Assembly: GCF_001700515.1 (NCBI RefSeq)
Contig: NZ_MAUD01000258.1
Location: 1 to 49,709, forward strand
Source of the DNA: Streptomyces lushanensis
GTDB lineage: Bacteria > Actinomycetota > Actinomycetes > Streptomycetales > Streptomycetaceae
Length of the DNA: 49,709 nucleotides
Reading direction: 5' to 3'
Shown here: piece after piece, positions 39,817 to 47,199 of the stretch
How positions within the stretch are numbered: position 1 is the first letter of the stretch
Layout of the letters: each line of letters begins with the position of its first letter
Made by a program: the position numbers and the translations under genes
Notes under the pieces: generated by a model
Seen by the model: the letters and a program-made list of their open reading frames with translations, nothing else
Database searches by the model: none
What the model was told of the DNA's origin: nothing

Positions 39817-41859
39817 TCACTCGCCGGGTTTGAAGGTCACCGGCAGACTGGCGGGTTTACTGCCGGTCGGTTCGACCTGCAGGGTCTTGAGTGCGAACTC
39901 CATGACCTTCTTGTAGATGGGTCCGCAGATCTGGCCGCCGAAATAGCTGCCCTTGGTCGGGTTCTGGATGGCGCAGTAGACCGTGATCTGCGGATCGTCG
40001 GCGGGCGCGAAGCCCGCGAAGGAGGCGGTGTAGCCCTTGTAGCGGCCCAGGTCCGGATCGACCCGGTTGGCCGTACCGGTCTTGCCGGCGACGCGGTAGC
40101 CGGGGATACGGGCCTTGGTGCCCGTGCCCTCCTCGTTGCCGACGACCGACTCCAGCATGGTGGCGACGGTCTTCGCGGTCCTCTCGCTGACCACCCGGGT
40201 CTTCCTGGGCGCGGGCGCCGGTGTGAAGCGTCCGTCGGGTCCTGTCGTCCCGCGGATGAGCGTCGGTTCGATCCGTACACCGCCGTTGGCGATGGTCGAG
40301 TACACCGAGGCGGCCTGCATGGCGTTGAGCGAGAGGCCCTGGCCGAAGGGGATCGTGTACTGCTGCGAGGTGGACCAGTCCTCGGGCTTGGCGAGGATGC
40401 CCTGGGTCTCGCCCGGATAGTTCAGTCCGGAGGGCCGGCCGATGCCGAACTTGGTCAGATAGGCGTGGAGGACCTTGTTGGCCTCGGGCTGGGTCCTGCC
40501 GAGCTGGCCGGTCGCCAGGATGGTGCCGATGTTGGAGGACTTGGCGAGGACGCCGTTGAGCGTCAGATACCAGGTCGGGTGGTCGATGTCGTCCTTGAAG
40601 AGCCGGTCGCCCCGGTGCAGCCGGTTGGGGACGACGACATGGGTGTCGGGGGTCGCGGCCTTCTCCTCCAGTACGGCGGCCATGGACATGACCTTGCTGG
40701 TGGAGCCGGGCTCGTAGACGTCCTGGAGGGCCGCGTTGCCCATGGCGGCGGTGTCGGCCTGGGAGAGGTCGTTGGGGTCGAAGCCGGGAGCGTTGGCCAT
40801 GGCGAGCACCTCGCCGGTCCTGGTGTTCTGGACCATGACATAGCCGCGGTCAGCCTTGGAGGCGCGCACCTGCTCCGAGATGGCCTGCTGGGCCGCCCAC
40901 TGGATGTCGCGGTCGATGGTCAGCTCGATGTCGGAGCCGGGCACCGCGGGCTTCTCCCGGGAGCTGGCGGTGGGGACGCGACGGCCGCCGGACTGGGCAT
41001 AGGTGACCTCTCCGTCCTCGCCCGCCAGTGCCTTGTCGAGCATGGACTCGACGCCGCCCGCGCCATGGCCCGCGGCGTTGACGTATCCCAGTATCCCGGC
41101 GGCGAGATCACCGTTGGGGTACACGCGCTTGCTGCTGGTCTCCTGGAAGACACCGGCCAGCACACTGACGCCGGTGCCGCTCGCGGTGCCCGTCGCGCCG
41201 TCGTCCTCGGCCGCCGCCTTCTCGCTCTCCTGCTGCTCCTTGCTCGCCTTCTGCGCGAGAACGCTCTTGAGGTCCTTGATCTGGTTCCAGACCTGGGGGG
41301 TCTGGCGGTGGGCCAGGACGGTGTAGCGGGACTTGGGGGTCCTGAGCCTCTTGACCAGGGTGCGGGTCTCGGCGCCGAGGATCGGGGCGAGCAGCGCCGC
41401 CGCCTTCTCGGGCGCGTCGGAGATCTTGCTGAACTCTCTGGTGAACATGTACGGGTCGGCGGTGATGTCGTACGCGTCGACGCTGGTGGCCAGGGCGATC
41501 CCGGAGCGGTCGGTGATCTCGCCGCGCTCCGCGTCGATCGTGTGGCTGAGATAGCGGCTCTTCTCCGCCTTGGCCGCGTACGCGCTCGCGTCGACGGCCT
41601 GCACCTGGAGCAGCCGGACGACGAACACCAGCATGACCAGCGTCAGGGCGAGGCTGACCAGGCGCAGCCGGGGGCGGGGGCTGCCCAGCCGGATCCGCTG
41701 CGGCGCGGGAGCTCCGGCGCGAGGTCTGCGGACCGGGGGGCGGCCGGCGGGCCGGTTCCGGCCGGCGCCGCCCGAGCGCGCCGGGCTGCCGGAGCGGGCG
41801 GAACCGCCCGAGCGCGCGGGACCGGGCACCCTGCGGCGTGGTGGTTCCTTGGAGGGCAC
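39817..41859 (-). CDS. ftsI: Septal transpeptidase FtsI (PBP3, class B PBP)
   Basis: A 680-residue class B penicillin-binding protein for septal peptidoglycan cross-linking. An Arg/Pro-rich cytoplasmic N-terminus of about 65 residues is followed by one transmembrane helix (LVSLALTLVMLVFVV), a pedestal domain and the transpeptidase. Active-site motifs are S386-T-S-K389, S441-S-N443 and K593-T-G595. The GTG at 41859 lies four bases after the ftsL stop with AGGTGA close by. Its stop overlaps a possible murE start. Confidence 0.96.
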   Translation of the reverse strand: MPSKEPPRRRVPGPARSGGSARSGSPARSGGAGRNRPAGRPPVRRPRAGAPAPQRIRLGSPRPRLRLVSLALTLVMLVFVVRLLQVQAVDASAYAAKAEKSRYLSHTIDAERGEITDRSGIALATSVDAYDITADPYMFTREFSKISDAPEKAAALLAPILGAETRTLVKRLRTPKSRYTVLAHRQTPQVWNQIKDLKSVLAQKASKEQQESEKAAAEDDGATGTASGTGVSVLAGVFQETSSKRVYPNGDLAAGILGYVNAAGHGAGGVESMLDKALAGEDGEVTYAQSGGRRVPTASSREKPAVPGSDIELTIDRDIQWAAQQAISEQVRASKADRGYVMVQNTRTGEVLAMANAPGFDPNDLSQADTAAMGNAALQDVYEPGSTSKVMSMAAVLEEKAATPDTHVVVPNRLHRGDRLFKDDIDHPTWYLTLNGVLAKSSNIGTILATGQLGRTQPEANKVLHAYLTKFGIGRPSGLNYPGETQGILAKPEDWSTSQQYTIPFGQGLSLNAMQAASVYSTIANGGVRIEPTLIRGTTGPDGRFTPAPAPRKTRVVSERTAKTVATMLESVVGNEEGTGTKARIPGYRVAGKTGTANRVDPDLGRYKGYTASFAGFAPADDPQITVYCAIQNPTKGSYFGGQICGPIYKKVMEFALKTLQVEPTGSKPASLPVTFKPGE

Positions 41860-41863
41860 TGGG

Positions 41864-42535
41864 TCACCTGCCGGAGGTTGTCGGGGCCGGAGTGCCCGGT
41901 GCCGGTACGGGAGCCTGCCGTACACCCGTGGAGGCGTACGGGGAGACCTGGGGCACCGGCAGGGACGGGCCGGCCTCGGCCGGGGCCGTGGCCGGGGGCA
42001 GGACCGGTACGGGGGGTGCGGGGACCGGTTGTACGGCAGTGGCCGGGGCGCCCGGGTCGGCGGGGACGACGGGCGTGGGCACGGGAGCCGTCGGCGCCTC
42101 CTGTTCCATGGCCGACGGCTGGACGAAGGGCTGGGAGAGCTGCGCGGAAGGCTCCGCGGAGCTCTTCGCGTCGCTCCCGCCGGCGACTCCCCGGACCGTA
42201 CCGTCGGGATTGAGGAAGGCCGGGCTGCCGCCGGGCACCATGCCCAGTTCACGGGCGCGCCGCTCCAGGGCGTACGGCGCGGAGTAGGCGTCCACGTCCT
42301 TCTGCAGGGCCTGCTGTTCGTCGGTGAGGTCGGTGGTCCGCTTCTTCAGTTCGCTCAGCCGGAACGAGCCCTCGTTGAGCGCGGAGTTCAGCAGCAGCAG
42401 AGTGATCAGTCCGCCGCCGAGGAGCAGCACGACCAGCAGGACGAAGGGAGTGCGGGCCGCCGAGCTGGACCCGGCGGGCATGAGCTGGGCGAGCCGGGCC
42501 GCCCGCCCCTTCAGCTGCTTGGCCGGTCCGCTCAC
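41864..42535 (-). CDS. ftsL: FtsL-like division protein, Pro-rich C-terminus
   Basis: A 223-residue bitopic protein at the ftsL position. One hydrophobic helix (about 31-52, [19 protein letters not shown]) is followed by a short leucine-zipper-like coiled coil ([19 protein letters not shown]) and a small conserved [11 protein letters not shown] segment. A long Pro/Ala-rich tail of about 110 residues ends the protein. FtsL partners with FtsQ and the FtsB/DivIC protein. The GTG at 42535 overlaps the rsmH stop (GTGA). Confidence 0.88.
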   Translation of the reverse strand: MSGPAKQLKGRAARLAQLMPAGSSSAARTPFVLLVVLLLGGGLITLLLLNSALNEGSFRLSELKKRTTDLTDEQQALQKDVDAYSAPYALERRARELGMVPGGSPAFLNPDGTVRGVAGGSDAKSSAEPSAQLSQPFVQPSAMEQEAPTAPVPTPVVPADPGAPATAVQPVPAPPVPVLPPATAPAEAGPSLPVPQVSPYASTGVRQAPVPAPGTPAPTTSGR

Positions 42536-43488
42536 CGGACGTCCTCCCGGATCCGCTGCGCCCCCCGCAGCCGGGCCGGGGCGGCCCGGCGGTTCTCGGC
42601 GACCTCTTCCTCCGTGGGAAGTTCGGCGCCGCGCGTGAGCAGTCTCAGACGGGGCTGGTAGCGCTCGGGCACCACGGGCAGTCCGGGCGGCGCGGTGGTG
42701 GCCGCGCCCGCCGCGAAGACCTGCTTGACGAGGCGGTCCTCCAGCGAGTGGTAGGAGAGGACGGCGATCCGGCCGCCGACGGCGAGGCTTCCCACGGCCG
42801 CCGGGATCGCCCGCTCCAGGACGGCCAGCTCTCCGTTGACCTCGATGCGCAGGGCCTGGAAGGTGCGTTTGGCGGGGTTGCCACCGGTGCGTTTGGCGGC
42901 CTGCGGCAGCGCGTCCCGGATCAGTTCGACCAGCCGGGCGCTGTGGGTGAAGGGCTCCTTGTCCCGTTCCCTGACGACCGCCGAGACGATCCGCTTGGCC
43001 TGCTTCTCCTCGCCGTACGCGCGCAGGATCCGTACCAGCTCGCCGGGCGGATAGGTGTTGAGGACCTCGGCGGCGCTGACTCCCGCCGTCTGGTCCATCC
43101 GCATGTCGAGCGGGGAGTCCTGGGCGTAGGCGAAGCCGCGCTCCGCCTCGTCGAGCTGCATGGAGGAGACGCCGAGGTCGAAGAGGACGCCCTGGACCCG
43201 GGAGACACCCAGCTTGTCGAGCACCTCGGGCAGTTCGTCGTAGACGGCGTGCACGAGAGTGGCGCGGTCCGCGTACGGGGCGAGCCGCTCGCCGGAGAGC
43301 CGCAGCGCCTCCTGGTCGCGGTCGAGCGCGATCAGCCGTACGCCGGGGAAGGCGCCGAGCAGCGCCTCGCTGTGGCCGCCGAGGCCGAGGGTGCAGTCCA
43401 CGACGACCGCGCCGGGCCCGTCGAGCGCGGGTGCCAGCAGGTCGAGGCACCGCCGGAGCATCACCGGGACATGCCGGACCTCGTTCAT
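42532..43488 (-). CDS. rsmH: 16S rRNA m4C1402 methyltransferase RsmH (MraW)
   Basis: A 318-residue SAM-dependent methyltransferase that N4-methylates C1402 of 16S rRNA. It has the SAM motif [14 protein letters not shown] near the N-terminus, [22 protein letters not shown] and the C-terminal [12 protein letters not shown]. The ATG at 43488 has GAGGAG upstream. It is the first gene of the dcw cluster here, after a 495-base leader, with ftsL overlapping its stop. Confidence 0.96.
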   Translation of the reverse strand: MNEVRHVPVMLRRCLDLLAPALDGPGAVVVDCTLGLGGHSEALLGAFPGVRLIALDRDQEALRLSGERLAPYADRATLVHAVYDELPEVLDKLGVSRVQGVLFDLGVSSMQLDEAERGFAYAQDSPLDMRMDQTAGVSAAEVLNTYPPGELVRILRAYGEEKQAKRIVSAVVRERDKEPFTHSARLVELIRDALPQAAKRTGGNPAKRTFQALRIEVNGELAVLERAIPAAVGSLAVGGRIAVLSYHSLEDRLVKQVFAAGAATTAPPGLPVVPERYQPRLRLLTRGAELPTEEEVAENRRAAPARLRGAQRIREDVR

Positions 43489-43983
43489 ACCCGCTCCTCG
43501 CGGGGGCGGCCGGGTGCCGCCGGCCGGTGTTCCGCGGGCGCGCGGCCTTCCGTGACTCGCTCGCTGCGCTCGCTCATGCGCCCTCTCAGGTCCGGCGCGG
43601 CGATACGTACCGTCCGGTCCCCGCCCGCTCAGAAGGGGAGGTGGTCCGCCGGCGCCGGAAAGGGCGTCGGCCGACCGTCGGGCGGGAGGAGGCCGAGCCG
43701 CACGTACGCCGCACTCGCGGGGAATTCGGAATGTGTCCGGGACGTGCCCGGGACTTCCGCCACTTTAGTCCACCGGTACGCGCGGTTTCCGGTCAAGCGG
43801 ACGGCCAGCGCGTCGCCGCGCGCACTCTCCACAAGACCATAAACGCCGCAATCCACCTGTTCGGATCCACCCCGCTCACCCTTGTGGGGTAGGTCACACG
43901 CCGCCGAGTTGACGCTCTTTGTCCCCATCTCGCCCCGGTACCGCCTCGGGCCTTACCGGCGCCGGACCATTACCGTCGTAGGT
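43489..43983. other. dcw leader region, no mraZ
   Basis: This stretch of 495 bases lies between rsmH and the divergent carbonic anhydrase. No mraZ gene is present; a minus-strand frame (43629-43928, 99 codons) shows no family features and has mixed third-position GC. It must hold the promoters for both flanking genes. A TTGACC word occurs on the minus strand at about 43789-43794 but no well-spaced -10 was found, so no promoter is called. Confidence 0.5.
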
Positions 43984-44547
43984 ATGTCGACTTCCGCACA
44001 TCTCCCCGCAGAGCCCGCCACGGCTCCCGCCGGTGCGGCACGCACCGGAGGAACGGTCACCGACCGCCTCGTGGAGGCGAACCTCCGCTACGCCGCCGGG
44101 TTCGACGACCCCGGGATGGACGCACGCCCCGTGCTCCGGGTCGCCGTCGTCGCGTGCATGGACGCCAGGCTCGACCTGCACGACGCCCTCGGACTCTCCC
44201 TGGGCGACTGCCACACCATCCGCAACGCGGGCGGCGTGGTCACCGACGACGTCATCCGCTCCCTCACCATCAGCCAGCGCGCGCTCGGCACCCGCAGCGT
44301 GGCGCTGATCCACCACACCGGCTGCGGCCTGGAGAGCCTCACCGAGGACTTCCGGCACGAACTGGAGATGGAGGTGGGCCAGCGGCCGTCCTGGGCCGTG
44401 GAGGCGTTCCGCGACGTCGATCAGGACGTACGCCAGTCGATGCGGCGCATCAGGACGTCACCCTTCCTGCCGCACACCGACGACATACGCGGTTTTGTCT
44501 TCGACGTGAAGTCCGGTCTGCTGCGGGAGATCGATCCGTCGGCGTGA
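43984..44547 (+). CDS. Beta-class carbonic anhydrase
   Basis: A 187-residue beta-carbonic anhydrase (CO2 hydration to bicarbonate). The zinc site is C58 and D60-R62 in ACMDARLD, with H111 and C114 in HHTGC; NAGG is the family motif. The first about 25 residues are Ala-rich and not conserved. The ATG at 43984 has only a weak ribosome site (GTAGG close by), so the mRNA may be leaderless or the start off by a few codons. It is divergent from rsmH. Confidence 0.92.
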   Translation: MSTSAHLPAEPATAPAGAARTGGTVTDRLVEANLRYAAGFDDPGMDARPVLRVAVVACMDARLDLHDALGLSLGDCHTIRNAGGVVTDDVIRSLTISQRALGTRSVALIHHTGCGLESLTEDFRHELEMEVGQRPSWAVEAFRDVDQDVRQSMRRIRTSPFLPHTDDIRGFVFDVKSGLLREIDPSA

Positions 44548-44617
44548 GCGTCGGCGGAACCGGCGCGTGAGCGCCGCCGCAACCAGATAGACGGCAAAGC
44601 TGACATATCCCACCCAC

Positions 44618-44626
44618 TTATCCACA
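44618..44626 (+). promoter_or_regulatory. Consensus DnaA box (TTATCCACA)
   Basis: TTATCCACA matches the strict DnaA 9-mer consensus, rare by chance in this GC-rich sequence. It lies in the gap upstream of the MoxR operon; a single box could regulate or merely be chance. Confidence 0.4.
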
Positions 44627-44770
44627 GGCGAGTGACACGAAGCGGTAACGGCAACAAGAATGCGTCTGTGACAACGTTCCGGAACCTTCCGGGGACGGTG
44701 TCCGTGTTTCGGGGTGGGCCGGGCCGTCCGATGAGCATCGGCCCGTTGTAAAAGGGCCGAGGAGGGCCGG

Positions 44771-45847
44771 GTGACGACCTATGACGATCGAGCGAGCCTC
44801 ACTGATCTGACCACCACAGCGGAGCGTGTCCGCACATCGGTGGAGGGTGTGATCGAGGGCAAGCCTGAGGTCGTACGGCTTTCGCTGACCGTGCTCCTCG
44901 CCGAGGGACATCTTCTGATCGAGGATGTCCCCGGCGTGGGCAAGACCATGCTGGCCAAAGCGCTCGCGCGCTCCATCGACTGTTCGGTGCGGCGTATCCA
45001 GTTCACTCCCGACCTGCTGCCCTCGGACATCACCGGGGTGTCCATATACGACCAGCAGCGGCGGGAATTCGAGTTCAAACCGGGCGCGATCTTCGCCCAG
45101 ATCGTGATCGGCGACGAGATCAACCGCGCCTCGCCCAAGACCCAGTCGGCGCTGCTGGAGTCGATGGAGGAGCGTCAGGTCACCATCGACGGGCAGAGTT
45201 ATGAACTGCCCAGCCCCTTCATGGTGGTGGCCACGCAGAACCCGGTGGAGATGGAGGGCACGTATCCGCTGCCCGAGGCGCAGCGCGACCGTTTCATGGC
45301 CCGGGTGTCGATCGGATATCCCAGCCCCGAGGCCGAGTTGCAGATGCTGGACGTGCACGGCGGGATCTCTCCGCTGGACGACCTCCAGCCGGTGGCCCAC
45401 GCGCATGACATCGTGAAGCTGATCGACGCGGTGCGCAAGGTCCATGTCGCCGAGTCCGTACGGCGGTACGCCGTGGAGCTGGTCGGGGCCACGCGCAACC
45501 ACGCGGATCTCAGACTCGGCGCCTCGCCGCGCGCCACGCTCCACCTCCTGCGCGCGGCCAAGGCCGCCGCCGCTCTGAGCGGGCGGGAGTACGCACTGCC
45601 GGACGACGTGCAGGCGCTGGCGGTCGCGGTGCTCGCGCACCGTCTGCTGCCCACGGCTCAGGCCCAGTTGAACCGCCGTACCGCCGAGCAGGTCGTGCTG
45701 GAGATCCTCCAGCGCGTCCCCGTGCCCACCGCCGACGGCGGCCGTGCCCAGGGCCACCAGATGCCGGGCGGTCCCGCCGGACCCGGGGGACCTGGCGGAC
45801 CGGCCGGGCCGCTCTACGGCCGGCAGGCCGGCGTACGGCGGCTGTGA
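44771..45847 (+). CDS. MoxR-family AAA+ ATPase
   Basis: A 358-residue AAA+ ATPase of the MoxR/RavA group, typically a chaperone for metal-cofactor or VWA-protein assembly. Walker A is GVPGVGKT-like (about 52-59, EDVPGVGKTM) and Walker B is IGDEINRA (113-120), followed by ATQNPVEMEGTYPLPEAQ, the sensor region. The C-terminus is Gly/Pro-rich. The GTG at 44771 follows GAGGAGG. The next two genes overlap this one, forming an operon. Confidence 0.92.
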   Translation: MTTYDDRASLTDLTTTAERVRTSVEGVIEGKPEVVRLSLTVLLAEGHLLIEDVPGVGKTMLAKALARSIDCSVRRIQFTPDLLPSDITGVSIYDQQRREFEFKPGAIFAQIVIGDEINRASPKTQSALLESMEERQVTIDGQSYELPSPFMVVATQNPVEMEGTYPLPEAQRDRFMARVSIGYPSPEAELQMLDVHGGISPLDDLQPVAHAHDIVKLIDAVRKVHVAESVRRYAVELVGATRNHADLRLGASPRATLHLLRAAKAAAALSGREYALPDDVQALAVAVLAHRLLPTAQAQLNRRTAEQVVLEILQRVPVPTADGGRAQGHQMPGGPAGPGGPGGPAGPLYGRQAGVRRL

Positions 45848-47199
45848 TGGCGTCCGGGGGGCCGGCCGCGGTGGACGGCGAGGACAAGGGCGGGCTGCGG
45901 CCCGCGCTGTCCGGACTGACCACGCGCGGAAGGTCGTTCCTGGCCGCCGGCGTCGCCGCGGCCATCTGCGCCTTCGTCCTGGGCCAGTCGAATCTGCTCC
46001 AGGTGGGCTTTCTGCTGATCGCGCTGCCACTGATCTGTGTGGCGGCCCTCTACCACACGCGTTACCGGGTGGCGGGCAGCCGGCGGCTCTCGCCCGCCCG
46101 GGTGCCCGCCGGTTCCGAGGCGCGGGTGCATCTGCGGATGGACAACGTCACGCGGATGCCCACCGGACTCCTGATGCTCCAGGACCATGTGCCGTACGTA
46201 CTGGGCCCGCGGCCCCGGTTCGTGCTCGACCGGGTCGAGCCGGGCGGCCGGCGCGAGGTGTCCTACCGGGTCCGTTCCGATCTGCGCGGACGGTATCCGC
46301 TCGGTCCCCTCCAGCTACGGCTGAGCGACCCCTTCGGCATGTGCGAACTGACGCGCTCGTTCAGCGCGTTCGACACCCTGACCGTCGTCCCGCGCACCGA
46401 GCCGCTGCCGCCGGTGCGCCTCGCGGGCGAGTCACCGGCGTACGGCGACGGACGGCAGCGCTCCCAGGCGCTGGCCGGCGAGGACGACGTGATTCCGCGC
46501 GGCTACCGCCACGGTGACGATCTGCGCCGCGTGCACTGGCGCTCCACCGCGCGGTACGGCGAGCTGATGGTGCGTCGCGAGGAGCAGCCGCAGCGGGCGA
46601 GATGCACGGTGCTGCTGGACACCAGACGGAGCGCCTACCACGGCGCGGGTCCCGACTCGGCCTTCGAGTGGGCGGTGTCGGGCGCGGCCTCCGCGCTGGT
46701 CCATATGCTGGAACGCGGCTTCGCGGTCAGGCTGTTGACGGACACGGGCAGTTCGGTGCCGGGCGAGGGGGCCGACGGCTACGCGGGGGCGACCCAGGGA
46801 GCGGCCGACTCGGCCGGACTGCTGATGGACACCCTCGCGGTCGTCGACCACTCCGACACCCATGGGCTCTCCGGCGCGTACGAGGTGCTGCGCGGCGGCG
46901 AGGGGCTGCTGGTGGCCTTCTTCGGTGATCTGGACGAGGAGCAGACCGCGGTGGTGGCCCGGATGCGGCAGCGCAGCGGTGTCGCCGTCGCCTTCGTACT
47001 CGACAGCAACGGCTGGGCGCAGGGCATGGGGCCCGCCAACCCCGTCGAGGAGCGGCTGCGCCGACTCCGCGAGGCGGGCTGGACGGCGCTGGCGGTGCCT
47101 CCGGGCGCCGCGCTGCCCGAGCTGTGGCGGCAGGCCGCGCGGCAGCGCTCCGAATCAGCCGTCACGGGCGGTCCAGGCTTCACCGGAGGATGGTCATGA
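45847..47199 (+). CDS. DUF58 domain protein
   Basis: A 450-residue DUF58-family protein with two hydrophobic segments near the N-terminus (about 30-70). Its C-terminal VWA-like domain carries the family motif RGYRHGDDLRRVHWRSTAR. DUF58 proteins are usually encoded with MoxR ATPases and are thought to be their partners. The ATG at 45847 shares an A with the MoxR stop (TGATG); a GTG at 45844 overlaps it too. Its own stop overlaps the next gene (ATGA). Confidence 0.9.
   Translation: MASGGPAAVDGEDKGGLRPALSGLTTRGRSFLAAGVAAAICAFVLGQSNLLQVGFLLIALPLICVAALYHTRYRVAGSRRLSPARVPAGSEARVHLRMDNVTRMPTGLLMLQDHVPYVLGPRPRFVLDRVEPGGRREVSYRVRSDLRGRYPLGPLQLRLSDPFGMCELTRSFSAFDTLTVVPRTEPLPPVRLAGESPAYGDGRQRSQALAGEDDVIPRGYRHGDDLRRVHWRSTARYGELMVRREEQPQRARCTVLLDTRRSAYHGAGPDSAFEWAVSGAASALVHMLERGFAVRLLTDTGSSVPGEGADGYAGATQGAADSAGLLMDTLAVVDHSDTHGLSGAYEVLRGGEGLLVAFFGDLDEEQTAVVARMRQRSGVAVAFVLDSNGWAQGMGPANPVEERLRRLREAGWTALAVPPGAALPELWRQAARQRSESAVTGGPGFTGGWS

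Noticed and set aside
43629..43928. 99-codon minus-strand frame upstream of rsmH as a possible mraZ or small gene
   Set aside because: No MraZ/AbrB-like motifs, mixed third-position GC and no ribosome site; it lies in the expected promoter region.
44640..44770. GGAAC-containing sequence before MoxR as a SigE-type promoter
   Set aside because: A GGAAC word is present but the -10 spacing does not fit the usual GGAAC-N16/17 pattern convincingly.
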